Shown here: in pieces, positions 36,838 to 46,897 of the stretch
Position numbering within the stretch: position 1 is the stretch's first letter
Layout of the letters: every line of letters starts with the position of its first letter
Source: Chitinophagales bacterium
GTDB taxonomy: Bacteria > Bacteroidota > Bacteroidia > Chitinophagales > Chitinophagaceae
Reading direction: 5' to 3'
NCBI GenBank assembly: GCA_026936105.1
Contig: JAIXKI010000002.1
Coordinates: 650,713-714,712, forward strand
DNA length: 64,000 nt
Made by a program: the position numbers and the translations under genes
Notes under the pieces: model-generated
Seen by the model: the letters and a program-made list of their open reading frames with translations, nothing else
What the model was told of the DNA's origin: nothing
Database searches by the model: none

Positions 36838-36862
36838 AACCGGCTTTTATGGAGAGCCGGTT
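36838..36862 (-). terminator. Terminator after the ArsR gene
   Basis: AACCGGCT and AGCCGGTT form a perfect 8-bp stem with a 9-nt loop. On the minus strand it is followed by TTCTGTTTTTTAT, as expected for an intrinsic terminator acting on the ArsR transcript 24 nt past its stop codon. Confidence 0.75.
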
Positions 36863-36885
36863 CTCTGAATTATGTGAATGCTGCC

Positions 36886-37224
36886 TTATTTTAAAAGATC
36901 AGCGATAAAGTGGTTCAGGTCGTCAAGACGATTGTGATTTACTGAATAGTAAATGAATTTACCGTCCCTGTCTGTATTCACAAAACCTGCTTTTCTTAAA
37001 ATGGCAAGGTGTTGTGAAGCCACAGATTGTTCTAACCTGAGTTGAACATAGATCTCGGTGACGGTCATTTTGCCATTTTCATCGATCAGTTTCAGAATTT
37101 GCTGACGTAAGTTGTGATTGATTGCCCGCAGGATCAAAGCAGCTTTCTTTACATTCAGCAAATCCAGGTTCAGCAGCATACCATTGTTGATTGTAGCGGG
37201 CATAGTTGAAGAAATGTTGTTCAT
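36886..37224 (-). CDS. ArsR-family repressor without cysteine
   Basis: This 112-residue winged-helix protein has the ArsR core: LRQQILKLIDENGKMTVTEI, the recognition helix QSVASQHLAILRKAGFV and the wing RDGKFIYYSV. It contains no cysteine at all, so it cannot sense metals or persulfides through thiols as ArsR/CadC, BigR and SqrR do. A His/Asp-rich C-terminal helix (NHNRLDDLNHF) might bind a metal, but it does not match the usual DxHx10HxxE pattern. The downstream persulfide dioxygenase is its likely target. A perfect palindrome GTCTAA-AC-TTAGAC lies about 60 nt upstream. Confidence 0.88.
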   Translation of the reverse strand: MNNISSTMPATINNGMLLNLDLLNVKKAALILRAINHNLRQQILKLIDENGKMTVTEIYVQLRLEQSVASQHLAILRKAGFVNTDRDGKFIYYSVNHNRLDDLNHFIADLLK

Positions 37225-37284
37225 AACTCGAATCGGTTAAATTTAAAATTGAAAAATATCCCGGTTAACGATTCTAGGAGAAGG

Positions 37285-37298
37285 GTCTAAACTTAGAC
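37285..37298. promoter_or_regulatory. Palindrome upstream of the ArsR gene
   Basis: GTCTAAACTTAGAC is a perfect 6-2-6 palindrome in the 76-nt gap between the tsaB stop (37301) and the arsR start (37224). Its size and place fit an operator of the ArsR dimer. It is too short and T-poor for a terminator of tsaB. Confidence 0.4.
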
Positions 37299-37300
37299 GA

Positions 37301-37984
37301 TCATTTATATGGATCTCTTGCGGACGGGTGAAAAAAATCTTTCAGATAAAAAGGCTCGCAGTAGGCGAGATCAGCAAAACAATCTTTTCTGAAATCTTCC
37401 ATAGAAAGAGCAGACATTTCAGAAGCGTCGTAGTTTACTTCGCCAGACATTGCATTGTCATGATTTTGTAAAGAAATGAATTTCTTACTTCCGCTTCCAA
37501 AGAAAAAGATCTTATAAGAGACTAACAGTTCTGAAAACGATCCGTTTGCCAACAGCATCGCCCCGGGGCTTATTATTTCTTTAAGGGCTTTTGTATATAC
37601 GGCAGTGAAAACTTCCATTCTTCTTGCATCTATCATTGGGCACAACAGATCTGCTTCTGTGACCACGTTTCGTGCAGCAGATGCCATCATTTTTAAAGTA
37701 TCAACAGTAATAAGCGGGATCTTCAAGGCATAGCATAAACCCTTAGCTGATGATAAGCCGACTCTTAGTCCTGTGTAAGACCCAGGCCCGATGGTCACTG
37801 CTACGGCATCAAGATCTTTGAGCCCGGATCCGGAAGCCTTCATTAGTTCTGCAATCGCTGATTGCAACCATTCGGCATGGCCTTTCTGATCTTTATTGGA
37901 TACAGTTTTCAATGGCATTCCGTTTTGCGCCAGGCAAACAGATGCGGTTTCCAGTGCAGTATCAATATTTAAGATGAGCGCCAT
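37301..37984 (-). CDS. tsaB: tRNA threonylcarbamoyladenosine biosynthesis protein TsaB
   Basis: This 227-residue ASKHA-fold protein shows the TsaB pattern: ILNIDTALETASVCLAQNG at the N-terminus, VTIGPGSYTGLRVGLSSAKGLCYAL near 65-90 and MIDARRMEVFTAVY near 115-130. TsaB is the non-catalytic partner of TsaD in making t6A37 on ANN-decoding tRNAs. Its start codon overlaps the stop of the upstream gene by one nucleotide (TAATG), so the two are translationally coupled. Confidence 0.94.
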   Translation of the reverse strand: MALILNIDTALETASVCLAQNGMPLKTVSNKDQKGHAEWLQSAIAELMKASGSGLKDLDAVAVTIGPGSYTGLRVGLSSAKGLCYALKIPLITVDTLKMMASAARNVVTEADLLCPMIDARRMEVFTAVYTKALKEIISPGAMLLANGSFSELLVSYKIFFFGSGSKKFISLQNHDNAMSGEVNYDASEMSALSMEDFRKDCFADLAYCEPFYLKDFFHPSARDPYK

Positions 37985-38616
37985 TATTTTATTATCTCAT
38001 TTTGCAGCCGGGGTGCAGGTGAGAAACGAAATTCTTTTTTGCAAAGTTCGTTCAATAAGGAAACAATTTTCCCCTTACCGATTTTTTCGGCCCATTCAAA
38101 CGGGCCGAAGGGATAATTAGTACCCAGTTTCATGGCAGTATCCATCTCCTGTTTTGTACTTACCCCTTCCTCTAAAGCAAAATAAGCTTCATTGATGATC
38201 ATGCTTATGATCCTTGACGTGATAAATCCCGGTTTATCTTCCACCCATTCTGTTTTTTTATTGAAAATTGAAAATAGTACTTCAGTCTTTTTCCTTAATG
38301 AACTATCTATACAGGCTGATTCAATAACCGCTCTTTTTAAAAAAGTAGGCCAGCCATTGAAACGGACAAATCCAGAAGGGAGGTCTTTCAATGTTCCGGC
38401 CACAGAATTAACAAGAACAGGTCCTGTTGATATTTTTTTTAAAGAAGAAATATGATCACCTCCGGATTCGAACAAAAGGTCAATGCATCCATCAATTTCA
38501 GAGAGGCTTTCCAACTCTTCACAATTGGTTAACCAGATCAACTCCGCCGGTCCATTGATACCCTGGTTTAAAAGTTCTTCTTTTAGCGAACCATCTGTTA
38601 ACACTGCTATTCGCAT
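37984..38616 (-). CDS. 3-hydroxyacyl-CoA dehydrogenase-like protein, degenerate NAD domain
   Basis: This 210-residue protein has the C-terminal helical domain of 3-hydroxyacyl-CoA dehydrogenases at about 130-200 (PGFITSRIISMIINEAYFAL, KLGTNYPFGPFEWAEKIG). The N-terminal half is short and lacks the GxGxxG NAD motif (it starts MRIAVLTDGSLKEELL), though it keeps a Rossmann-like hydrophobic pattern. Full enzymes have about 280-310 residues, so a reduced homologue is likely, perhaps without dehydrogenase activity. Its tight coupling to tsaB (one-nucleotide overlap) is notable. The function is unclear. Confidence 0.78.
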   Translation of the reverse strand: MRIAVLTDGSLKEELLNQGINGPAELIWLTNCEELESLSEIDGCIDLLFESGGDHISSLKKISTGPVLVNSVAGTLKDLPSGFVRFNGWPTFLKRAVIESACIDSSLRKKTEVLFSIFNKKTEWVEDKPGFITSRIISMIINEAYFALEEGVSTKQEMDTAMKLGTNYPFGPFEWAEKIGKGKIVSLLNELCKKEFRFSPAPRLQNEIIK

Positions 38617-38682
38617 AGACTATTTTTTGCAAAGAAAGCGTATAACACTAAATTCGCTTTTCTGTTTTAAAAATTCATTCTC

Positions 38683-39063
38683 ATGGAAAAAAATATCATA
38701 AATACACCGACTGCACCTGCACCTATAGGGCCATACAATCAGGCTGTGGCGGCAGGAGATCTTTTATTTGTTTCCGGGCAGATCTGTATTGACCCTTCCA
38801 GCGGTGAGCTGAAGAATAAAGACATTGGGGAAGAAACTCATCAGGTAATGCACAATCTTAAATCCATTTTGCATGCTGCCGGCATGGATTTCAGCAATGT
38901 GGTTAAGACCACCATTTTCATTACCGATATGAAACGTTTTGCCGAGATCAATGAGATCTACGGAAAATATTTTGTTGAGAGTTTCCCTGCCAGGGAGACC
39001 GTTCAGGTGGCAGCATTACCAAAGTCCGTGAATATTGAGATCTCTGTGATCGCCGCAAAATAA
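38683..39063 (+). CDS. ridA: RidA family reactive-intermediate deaminase
   Basis: This 126-residue protein is a canonical RidA (YjgF/YER057c/UK114): TPTAPAPIGPYNQAV at the N-terminus, FVSGQICIDP near 30, and the C-terminal FPARETVQVAALPK with the conserved Arg that binds the carboxylate of enamine/imine intermediates. It forms trimers and hydrolyses 2-aminoacrylate and similar products of PLP enzymes. It is single-gene, divergent from the dehydrogenase-like gene and closed by a bidirectional terminator. Confidence 0.95.
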   Translation: MEKNIINTPTAPAPIGPYNQAVAAGDLLFVSGQICIDPSSGELKNKDIGEETHQVMHNLKSILHAAGMDFSNVVKTTIFITDMKRFAEINEIYGKYFVESFPARETVQVAALPKSVNIEISVIAAK

Positions 39064-39067
39064 AAAA

Positions 39068-39085
39068 CCCTTCATTGATGAAGGG
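39068..39085. terminator. Bidirectional terminator between ridA and the M1 peptidase gene
   Basis: CCCTTCA-TTGA-TGAAGGG is a perfect 7-bp stem with a tetraloop, flanked by CTTTTT on the plus side and by TTTTTTA on the minus side. It lies between two convergent stop codons and should serve both. Confidence 0.85.
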
Positions 39086-39095
39086 CTTTTTGATC

Positions 39096-41057
39096 TTATT
39101 TTGAATTCTTCCAGGTATTGTTATCCCTGTTCCAGTCGGGCAGTAGTTTATCCGGATCAAGGATCACTTCTTTTACATCACTTGTTGTAGGTGCATTGAA
39201 AGACCACACAGCTCCACGCTGCCATATCTCCACAGGCAAATTAATACGGTGTTCTTTTCCGTTCTCTTCTTTCACCAATGCAGTAACCGGCATAGGCATT
39301 TTTTGAAGATTTTCAATGGTGATGATGGAGCCATTCTGAGGCTTGTTGTCCACATACCTGACTTCTTTCACCGCCTGGTCTATTTTCCAATCGTTAAGAA
39401 CCCATCCTCTCCAGAACCAACCCAGGTCTTCGCCGGCAACATTTTCGATAGTATGGAAGAAATCCCAGGGTGTAGGATGTTTGTATGCCCAGCGTTTTAT
39501 GTATTCTTTGAAAGCTGCATCAAAACGATCGGGTCCCAGCACCGCATCTCTCAACGAATGCAGCATCATGGCCGGTTTCAGATAGGCAGCCACTCCCAGA
39601 TTGGCTTGCTGGATCACATCCGGTATATTGTACAATCCGTCCATTTTGTCATTGAAGACATAGGTGACCATGAATTTTGAAGTGGGATCGTTGAAAAAGC
39701 CTTGCTCTTTGAATTCACCATTATTGTAATTATCGGTGGAGATATCGTTGATGAACGTATTGAACCCTTCATCCATCCATGCATATTTTCGTTCATTGCT
39801 TCCTACGATCATTGGGAACCAAGTATGACCGAATTCATGATCGGTAACCGACCACAGCCCCGATCCGGAAGAGTTGTAACTGCAAAACACGATGCCCGGA
39901 TATTCCATTCCTCCAACGATACCTGCCACATTGGTAGCAACGGGATAAGGGAATTCATACCATGTCTTTGAATTGAATTCTATGGAAGCTTTTACCATTT
40001 CCGTGCTTCTTTGCCATCCGTCTTTAGTAATGCTTTCTACCGGATACGCACTTGCTGCTATGGCTTTCTTACCGCTTGGAAAATTCATTCTTGCCGCATC
40101 CCATACAAATGCCTTGGAGGCTGCCCATGCCACATCTCTTGCATTTTGGATCTTAAATTTCCAGGTGCAATACGCTTTTTTAGGCCTTGAATTCGGATCG
40201 GTCACTTCCTGGCTGCTGCGGATCATCACGGTCTTGTCGCTGTTGCTTGCTTCATTCCATCTTTTTTGTTGTTCAGGCGTGAGACATTCGTGTGGGTTCA
40301 ATAACTCACCGGATCCTACCACGATCAGGTTAGCCGGGGCGGTTACATTGAATTCAATATTTCCATATTCAAGGTAAAACTCGCCGGCGCCGAGATAAGG
40401 CAATGTGTTCCATCCCTGGATATCGTCATATACGCACAGGCGCGGGTACCATTGTGCCACTTCATATATCCATCCGTTCTTTGTTTTTAATCTTCCCATT
40501 CTGTCGGTTCCGTATTGAGGTATTTCAAAATCGTAATTGATAGTGACTTTGATTTTTCCGCCCGATGATTTTAATGCATCCTGAAACCATACCTGCATTC
40601 TTGTATCTGTGGTGTTGTATTTCGGTGTGTATTTTTTCCCTTCATACTCCACGCTGATGGACTTGATGACATCTCCCTGCGTGAACTGGGCATTTGCCCA
40701 GCGGCCTCCTGTTTGAGTGGTGGTGGCAGTGGCCCTTGAATCTTTTTTATAAATATTCTGATCCACCTGCAGCCAGATGAATTTCAGATCATCAGGACTA
40801 TTGTTGGTGTAATTGATCTCCACTTCGCTTGTCACGGTATTTTTTCCGGTGTCTAACGTACAGTTAATCCTATAATCGGCTCTGTTTTGCCAGTAATGCG
40901 GACCGGGTTCGCCGCTGGCGCTCCGGAAATCGTTTCCGGGATAAGGATAAAACTGGGGATTGAAGGCTTCACGGTTGTTGTAAACGGAGTTCGTGGTTTG
41001 TGAGAAAGCGATCAATGCAGTACACAAACCGATAAAAAAAAGTGTTGCTTTTTTCAT
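39096..41057 (-). CDS. M1 family aminopeptidase, secreted
   Basis: The start is ATG 41057, where the signal peptide begins ([20 protein letters not shown]); a frame back to 41126 adds 23 unconvincing residues. The mature protein of about 630 residues has the gluzincin motif HEFGH, with the third zinc ligand Glu in MDEGFNTF and the exopeptidase motif GGMEYPG (GxMEN variant). These make it a zinc metallopeptidase of the M1 type acting in the periplasm or at the surface. It lacks a type IX sorting domain at the C-terminus. Variants of this size are common in Bacteroidota and probably degrade imported peptides. Confidence 0.92.
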   Translation of the reverse strand: MKKATLFFIGLCTALIAFSQTTNSVYNNREAFNPQFYPYPGNDFRSASGEPGPHYWQNRADYRINCTLDTGKNTVTSEVEINYTNNSPDDLKFIWLQVDQNIYKKDSRATATTTQTGGRWANAQFTQGDVIKSISVEYEGKKYTPKYNTTDTRMQVWFQDALKSSGGKIKVTINYDFEIPQYGTDRMGRLKTKNGWIYEVAQWYPRLCVYDDIQGWNTLPYLGAGEFYLEYGNIEFNVTAPANLIVVGSGELLNPHECLTPEQQKRWNEASNSDKTVMIRSSQEVTDPNSRPKKAYCTWKFKIQNARDVAWAASKAFVWDAARMNFPSGKKAIAASAYPVESITKDGWQRSTEMVKASIEFNSKTWYEFPYPVATNVAGIVGGMEYPGIVFCSYNSSGSGLWSVTDHEFGHTWFPMIVGSNERKYAWMDEGFNTFINDISTDNYNNGEFKEQGFFNDPTSKFMVTYVFNDKMDGLYNIPDVIQQANLGVAAYLKPAMMLHSLRDAVLGPDRFDAAFKEYIKRWAYKHPTPWDFFHTIENVAGEDLGWFWRGWVLNDWKIDQAVKEVRYVDNKPQNGSIITIENLQKMPMPVTALVKEENGKEHRINLPVEIWQRGAVWSFNAPTTSDVKEVILDPDKLLPDWNRDNNTWKNSK

Positions 41058-41201
41058 AATAAAAATTTTACAGTGTATAAAGAGGTCCCGGCTTCGACTG
41101 AGAGGGATATTAATCAGAGTTGACAAAGTAAAGCAAAAGGTTGCAAAGTCAATTGCCGCTTAAATAGTATTTTAAAATATTCAGGCCAGATGCTGAAACA
41201 G

Positions 41202-41927
41202 TTATAGGAAAAGTGATTCGGCAACCGGCACGTTTTCAGGTTTTCCCACATCAACAAGTTTGTCTCCTATATGATCGTATCCAAGAATAGTGTGATCTTC
41301 TGCCAGTGCAAGATAGAGATCCACCAAAGAGAACTTTCCGGTGAAGGGAATGTAAGAAAAAACAGATGGCTCGAATACCACCACGCAGCTGTAAGCTTTT
41401 TCAATGAGTCTTTTAGTTTTATTTTTTAAAAAGGGGCCTCTCTCTTCACCGGTCTTTTTATTCCGCCATCCCTGAAGGCGGCCGTTCTCATCGAATAAAA
41501 AATAACGGGAAGTCTGCCTGTTGGTAACCGCCATGGAGATCAAAGGCCGGTGCTGCCGATGAAATGCAATGAGTTTATCCAAATCAAGATCAGTGAGTAT
41601 GTCTGCGTTGAGTGTGATGAAAGGTTCTTTATTATTCAGCCACCTTTTTACTTTTAAGAGCCCGCCACCCGTATCGAGCAACCGATCCTGCTCATCGCTG
41701 ATATAAAGAGTGCTTCCCCATCCGTTGTTTTCTTTTATTGCATCATAGATCTGGCCGGCAAAATGATGAACATTTACGATCACTTCCCTGATGCCGTATT
41801 GTTGTAGGTATTCAATATTCCGCTGCAGTAATGATTTTCCGTTGATCAGCGCCAGCGCTTTTGGATGTTCATCGGTCCAGGGCTTAAAACGGGTTCCCAG
41901 CCCTGCGGCAAAGATCATCGCTTTCAT
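41202..41927 (-). CDS. murU: Sugar-1-phosphate nucleotidyltransferase, MurU-like
   Basis: This 241-residue protein has the nucleotidyltransferase signature AAGLGTRFKPWTDEHPKAL at the N-terminus, the DTGGGLLKV loop near 90 and the metal-binding NADIL near 105. The length and the LVDVGKPENV region match MurU, which makes UDP-MurNAc from MurNAc-1-phosphate. The upstream gene (12-nt gap, same strand) begins with an AmgK-like kinase domain, which would supply MurNAc-1-phosphate. Together they form the anabolic cell-wall recycling route that bypasses fosfomycin-sensitive MurA. A mannose- or glucose-1-phosphate enzyme is a less likely alternative. Confidence 0.85.
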   Translation of the reverse strand: MKAMIFAAGLGTRFKPWTDEHPKALALINGKSLLQRNIEYLQQYGIREVIVNVHHFAGQIYDAIKENNGWGSTLYISDEQDRLLDTGGGLLKVKRWLNNKEPFITLNADILTDLDLDKLIAFHRQHRPLISMAVTNRQTSRYFLFDENGRLQGWRNKKTGEERGPFLKNKTKRLIEKAYSCVVVFEPSVFSYIPFTGKFSLVDLYLALAEDHTILGYDHIGDKLVDVGKPENVPVAESLFL

Positions 41928-41939
41928 GGATTCGTTTTT

Positions 41940-43394
41940 TTAAGCATTATTGATCCAATTCTTTCTTTCCTGCTCTATATGTTGTTGAACAATCTTCACT
42001 TTGAACTTATTTCTGAGATGCCTTGCCATGGCATCGGCAGCATACACACTGCGGTGTTGCCCGCCGGTGCATCCAAAGCTCACAGTCAGGCTTTCGAAGT
42101 TGCGCCTGATATAATTTTCTACGGTTATGTCAACGATGTCAAATGCACTGTTAAGGAATTCTGTCATTTTGGTCTGTTGTTCAATAAAATCTTTTACCGG
42201 CTTATCCCTCCCGGTCAGATTTTTAAATTCATCATAACGGCCGGGGTTCAGGATACCTCTGCAATCAAAAACAAAACCTCCACCGTTTCCACTTTTATCT
42301 TCCGGTATTCCGGCTTTATATGAAAAGCTATTGATAGTAACTATCAACGGAGTCTTTTCTGTGGCTTGCAGCGGTGTGAATTGTTCAATGATCTCATCCG
42401 AAACACAGAGGTCAAGCACTTTCCGGAACTCAGGAACAACAATGCCGATGCTTTGTGAATTAAAAAATTTTTTCAGGTTGGTCAATGCCTGGGGAATGCT
42501 GGTAAGGAATTGTGCTTTTCTTTCAAACAATCCCCGGAAACCATAAGCGCCCAATACCTGAAGGATCCGTATCAACACATAACCGTTATACTGATTTCTG
42601 AAAAGGTTTCTGTCCAGCGGTGTGTCAATGATCTTTTCAAACATATTCATATAGTCCACCAGCAGATTTTCTTTCCAGTCTTCCGGAAGATTGGCTCTCG
42701 CCTGCCACAACATGGAAGCCACATCATACTGAGGCGCTCCTTTCATTCCGCCCTGGTAGTCTATAAAGTGAACCGAGTCATCATCTTTTACTAAAATATT
42801 CCTGCTTTGAAAATCACGGAACATGAAATACTTGTATTCCGTATGTGTCAGATAAGTGCTCAATGCTTCAAAGTCGTCCAACAGTTTTTGCTTGTCATAA
42901 GGCCTGCGAAGTGCATCGAGAAAATAATATTTGAAATAAAGGAGGTCGGCCATGATCGCCTGCTGACCAAATTCTTTATTGGTAAGGCAAAGATTATAGT
43001 TCAATCCGTCGTCTCCTTTGATCTGTAATTGTGCCAATGCTTCCAGGCTTTTTTTAAACAGATCGTAAACGGGTTGAACGTAATGTTCACTCTCGAGCCT
43101 GTTCAATAGTGAAATTTTTCCGAAATCTTCCTGAAGATAGCAGTCCTGTTTTTCATTGATGGCAAATATTTCCGGAACGGCAAGTTCTTTTTTCCTGAAA
43201 TGACGGGAGAAGTTGATGAATGTTTCATTCTCTTTGATGTTGGCGCCGTAAGTACCGATAACAGAACTGTTTTTTCCGATCAGGCGGAAATAACGGCGTT
43301 CGCTGCCGCTTTGCGGCAATACGTCAAACGATACCGCTTCTTCGCCTTTCCACTCTTTGTAAAGTTGATTAATGGAATTAAGGATTTCCTGCAT
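41940..43394 (-). CDS. AmgK-like kinase fused to a RapZ C-terminal domain
   Basis: This 484-residue protein has two parts. Residues 1-335 are an aminoglycoside-phosphotransferase/AmgK-like kinase: SGSERRYFRLIG, then the catalytic loop FMFRDFQSRNILV and the metal-binding FIDYQGG. AmgK phosphorylates MurNAc at the anomeric position. Residues about 355-484 match the C-terminal domain of RapZ (TINSFSYKAGIP, FDCRGILNPGR, SFGCTGGQHRSVYAADAMARHL), which in E. coli binds small RNA and senses glucosamine-6-phosphate. The RapZ Walker A domain is absent. It precedes the MurU-like gene by 12 nt. A TACATTTG box lies only 4 nt before the start codon. Confidence 0.88.
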   Translation of the reverse strand: MQEILNSINQLYKEWKGEEAVSFDVLPQSGSERRYFRLIGKNSSVIGTYGANIKENETFINFSRHFRKKELAVPEIFAINEKQDCYLQEDFGKISLLNRLESEHYVQPVYDLFKKSLEALAQLQIKGDDGLNYNLCLTNKEFGQQAIMADLLYFKYYFLDALRRPYDKQKLLDDFEALSTYLTHTEYKYFMFRDFQSRNILVKDDDSVHFIDYQGGMKGAPQYDVASMLWQARANLPEDWKENLLVDYMNMFEKIIDTPLDRNLFRNQYNGYVLIRILQVLGAYGFRGLFERKAQFLTSIPQALTNLKKFFNSQSIGIVVPEFRKVLDLCVSDEIIEQFTPLQATEKTPLIVTINSFSYKAGIPEDKSGNGGGFVFDCRGILNPGRYDEFKNLTGRDKPVKDFIEQQTKMTEFLNSAFDIVDITVENYIRRNFESLTVSFGCTGGQHRSVYAADAMARHLRNKFKVKIVQQHIEQERKNWINNA

Positions 43395-43398
43395 GCCG

Positions 43399-43406
43399 CA
43401 AATGTA
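43399..43406 (-). promoter_or_regulatory. -7 box (TACATTTG) of the AmgK/MurU operon
   Basis: The minus strand reads TACATTTG, an exact match, four nucleotides before the ATG at 43394. Transcription would start at or inside the start codon, so the mRNA should be leaderless or nearly so. Confidence 0.6.
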
Positions 43407-43453
43407 CTTTAAATGGGAAGGCTTAAGTATTCTAACAGCCGTTAGTTTTTCAT

Positions 43454-43461
43454 TAAATTTG
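43454..43461 (+). promoter_or_regulatory. -7 box (TAAATTTG) of icmF
   Basis: TAAATTTG matches the consensus exactly, 16 nt before the icmF ATG at 43478, divergent from the AmgK promoter 48 nt away. Confidence 0.6.
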
Positions 43462-43477
43462 CCCGATTTTAAATTCT

Positions 43478-46400
43478 ATGGATCATTCACTTGAGAAAAG
43501 AGTTCGTATAGTATCGGCAGCCAGTTTATTCGATGGCCATGATGTTGCCATCAATATCATGCGCCGCATTTTACAAAGCAAGGGAGCTGAAATAATTCAT
43601 ATCGGCCATAACCGCAGCGTAAAAGAAATTGTGGAAGCGGCAATAGAAGAGGATGTGCAGGGTATTGCCATTACTTCCTACCAGGGAGGCCACATGGAGT
43701 TCTTTAAATACATGAAAGACCTGCTGGATGAAAACGGGTGCGGACATATAAAGGTCTTTGGCGGCGGCGGAGGAACTATTTTGCCAGAAGAAATTGAAGA
43801 GCTTCATAAATATGGCATTGCCAGGGTTTACAGTCCGGATGACGGAAGGCACATGGGACTGGAAGGGATGATAGAAGATGTAATCGCTAAGTGTATCAGG
43901 GAAATGGCGGATGAGAAAACTTTTGAAAACCCCGGTTGGAATGACCAACTCCCCCTGGATGAAGTGAAGGATGTGAGATGGGTGGCAAGGGCAATAACAT
44001 TGGCAGAAAATAAGAAAGACTATACTTCAATACTGAAGAAACTTCAGCAAAAGCAAAGTAAGGGAATCACTTCAGGTAATGCAGTGGTTCAGCCTGTATT
44101 GGGAATAACAGGCACGGGAGGTGCCGGTAAAAGCTCTGTCACTGACGAATTGGTACGCCGCTTTCTCACCAATTTTTCTAGTAAAACGATAGCGGTCATT
44201 TCTGTAGATCCATCCAAGAAAAAGACAGGCGGCGCTTTGCTGGGCGACAGGATACGGATGAATTCCATTTCAAATCCGAGAGCGTATATGCGATCGCTGG
44301 CAACAAGAGAGAGTGACAGGGCGCTGAGCGAACATGTGCAGGAAGCCATTGACATCTGCAAAAGCGCCGGGTATGATTTTATTATTCTTGAATCTGCCGG
44401 AGTGGGCCAAGGTGATGCTTCGATCCTGGATCATTGTGATGTGAGCATGTATGTGATGACTCCGGAATACGGAGCGCCATCACAACTGGAGAAGATCAAC
44501 ATGCTGGACTATGCGGATCTGATATGCATCAATAAGTTTGATAAAGCAGGTGCGCTGGATGCCCTGGCCGATGTAAGAAAACAATACAAAAGGAACCATC
44601 TTCAGTTCAAGGCAAAAAATGAAGACCTGCCTGTGATAGGAACCATTGCAAGCAAATTTAATGATGATGGAGTGAACCACCTGTTTGGGCTGATGCTGAA
44701 AAAGATCGCCGAAAAAACAAAAGTGAATTTTGGTGAATACCATTTTTCTGAAACGGCTAAGATGTCAAGGCCCATCATTCCTTCCAACCGGGTGAGATAC
44801 CTGAGCGAGATCAGTGAGAATAACAGGGATTATGATCAATTGGTAAATGAACAGGCATCCATAGCTTCTAAAGCTTATCAGTTGAATGGCGTCATTGCGA
44901 TGATAAAAAATTCTTCTCAAAAAAATTCTTCGAAAGAGATGCAGGTGGAAGAACTGGAGCAAATGAAATCGTTTTATGAAGAACAATTGACTCCTGTATC
45001 CCGCAAACTGATCCGCCACTGGAATGAGAAAGTGAAAGAGTATGAAAAAGATTTTTATGAATATACGGTGAGGGATAAAGTGATCCGGCAGGCAATGTTT
45101 ACAGAGAGTTTATCGGGTTCCAGGGTTCCTAAAGTTGTTTTACCTAAATACAAAGATTGGGGGGATATACTTAAGTGGCAGGCACAGGAAAATGTTCCCG
45201 GAAGTTTTCCGTTCACGGCAGGTGTGTTTCCGTTGAAGCGAGAAGGAGAAGATCCGACAAGGATGTTTGCCGGAGAAGGAAATCCCGAGAGGACCAATAA
45301 GCGTTTTCATTATGTTTCGATCGATCAGCCTGCCAAAAGATTGTCCACGGCATTCGACAGCGTAACCCTGTATGGTGAAGACCCTGACTATCGTCCCGAC
45401 ATTTATGGAAAAGTGGGAAACAGCGGTGTGAGTATTGCCACCATTGATGATGCAAAGAAATTATACAGTGGTTTCGATCTATGTGATCCTAAAACGTCGG
45501 TGAGCATGACGATCAACGGCCCGGCGCCGATCATACTGGCCATGTTCATGAACGCAGCCATTGACCAGCAATGCGAAAAATGGATCGAAGAAAATAATTA
45601 TTGGGACCAGGTGGAAAAGGTACGGAGTGCAAAATTCAAAGACCAGGATCCTCCGGTTTATAACAATCCTTCTTTTCCCGGCACACTTCCCGAAGGGAAT
45701 ACCGGTTTGGGATTGAAATTACTTGGATTGAGCGGTGAGGAAGTTTTGCCGAAAGACGTTTATGAGCAATGTAAACAGAAAGCGATCCGGCAGGTGAGAG
45801 GAACGGTGCAGGCAGATATCCTGAAAGAAGACCAGGCACAGAACACCTGTATTTTTTCCACTGAGTTTGCTTTGAAACTAATGGGAGATGTTCAGGAATA
45901 TTTTATCCAGAACAAGATCCGGAATTTTTACAGTGTAAGCATATCAGGATATCATATTGCGGAAGCAGGAGCCAATCCGGTGACCCAACTGGCATTCACA
46001 TTGGCAAACGGATTTACTTATGTAGAATATTACCTGAGCCGCGGAATGCATATTGATGAATTTGCACCTAATCTTTCTTTTTTCTTCAGCAATGGAATGG
46101 ACCCTGAATATAGTGTGTTAGGCAGGGTGGCAAGAAGGATCTGGGCCAAGGCTATGAAATATAAGTACAAAGCCAACAAGCGCAGCCAGATGCTGAAATA
46201 TCACATCCAGACATCGGGGAGAAGTTTGCATGCCCAGGAAATTGACTTCAATGACATTCGTACCACACTCCAGGCGCTGTATGCCATTTATGATAACTGC
46301 AACTCCCTTCATACGAATGCTTATGATGAAGCCATCACTACACCGACAGAAGAGAGTGTAAGAAGGGCCATGGCCATCCAGCTTATCATTAACCGTGAAC

Positions 46401-46897
46401 TGGGAACTGCAAAGAATGAAAATCCCAACCAGGGATCATTCTTCTTTGAACAGCTTACCGATCTTGTTGAAGAAACCGTGTTGTCCGAATTCGATCGGAT
46501 CACGGAACGGGGCGGAGTGTTGGGCGCCATGGAGCGGATGTATCAGCGGAATAAGATTCAGGAAGAGAGTTTGTATTATGAAACAATGAAACATTCCGGC
46601 GAGTATCCTATTGTCGGTGTCAATACTTTTCTCGATAAAAAAGGTTCACCCACCATCATTCCGAATGAAGTGATCCGCAGCACCAAAGAAGAAAAAGAGC
46701 AGCAGATAAAAAACCTGGGAGCATTCTGGAAAAGAAATAAGAACAGATCTGCTGAAATGCTTGAGCGGTTAAAAAAGGCCGCAATTCACAATGGTAATCT
46801 TTTTGAAGAGTTGATGGAAACCGTTAAGTATTGTTCTCTTGGGCAGATCACCCACGCTCTCTATGAAGTGGGAGGTCAATACAGAAGAAGCATGTAA
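43478..46897 (+). CDS. icmF: Fused isobutyryl-CoA mutase family enzyme
   Basis: This 1139-residue protein has the IcmF order. First comes a cobalamin-binding domain (Asp19-Gly-His21 in FDGHDVAIN, with GGGGGT near 95-100). A G-protein chaperone domain follows (Walker [10 protein letters not shown] around 212-220, CINKFDKAG near 350), then a linker and the large mutase domain (about 560-1139). The mutase domain includes [24 protein letters not shown] and [14 protein letters not shown]. It rearranges isobutyryl-CoA to butyryl-CoA or a related branched acyl-CoA with adenosylcobalamin, and the built-in GTPase guards and repairs the cofactor. Which acyl-CoA is used depends on a few residues that cannot be fixed here. 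It is monocistronic. Confidence 0.93.
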   Translation: MDHSLEKRVRIVSAASLFDGHDVAINIMRRILQSKGAEIIHIGHNRSVKEIVEAAIEEDVQGIAITSYQGGHMEFFKYMKDLLDENGCGHIKVFGGGGGTILPEEIEELHKYGIARVYSPDDGRHMGLEGMIEDVIAKCIREMADEKTFENPGWNDQLPLDEVKDVRWVARAITLAENKKDYTSILKKLQQKQSKGITSGNAVVQPVLGITGTGGAGKSSVTDELVRRFLTNFSSKTIAVISVDPSKKKTGGALLGDRIRMNSISNPRAYMRSLATRESDRALSEHVQEAIDICKSAGYDFIILESAGVGQGDASILDHCDVSMYVMTPEYGAPSQLEKINMLDYADLICINKFDKAGALDALADVRKQYKRNHLQFKAKNEDLPVIGTIASKFNDDGVNHLFGLMLKKIAEKTKVNFGEYHFSETAKMSRPIIPSNRVRYLSEISENNRDYDQLVNEQASIASKAYQLNGVIAMIKNSSQKNSSKEMQVEELEQMKSFYEEQLTPVSRKLIRHWNEKVKEYEKDFYEYTVRDKVIRQAMFTESLSGSRVPKVVLPKYKDWGDILKWQAQENVPGSFPFTAGVFPLKREGEDPTRMFAGEGNPERTNKRFHYVSIDQPAKRLSTAFDSVTLYGEDPDYRPDIYGKVGNSGVSIATIDDAKKLYSGFDLCDPKTSVSMTINGPAPIILAMFMNAAIDQQCEKWIEENNYWDQVEKVRSAKFKDQDPPVYNNPSFPGTLPEGNTGLGLKLLGLSGEEVLPKDVYEQCKQKAIRQVRGTVQADILKEDQAQNTCIFSTEFALKLMGDVQEYFIQNKIRNFYSVSISGYHIAEAGANPVTQLAFTLANGFTYVEYYLSRGMHIDEFAPNLSFFFSNGMDPEYSVLGRVARRIWAKAMKYKYKANKRSQMLKYHIQTSGRSLHAQEIDFNDIRTTLQALYAIYDNCNSLHTNAYDEAITTPTEESVRRAMAIQLIINRELGTAKNENPNQGSFFFEQLTDLVEETVLSEFDRITERGGVLGAMERMYQRNKIQEESLYYETMKHSGEYPIVGVNTFLDKKGSPTIIPNEVIRSTKEEKEQQIKNLGAFWKRNKNRSAEMLERLKKAAIHNGNLFEELMETVKYCSLGQITHALYEVGGQYRRSM

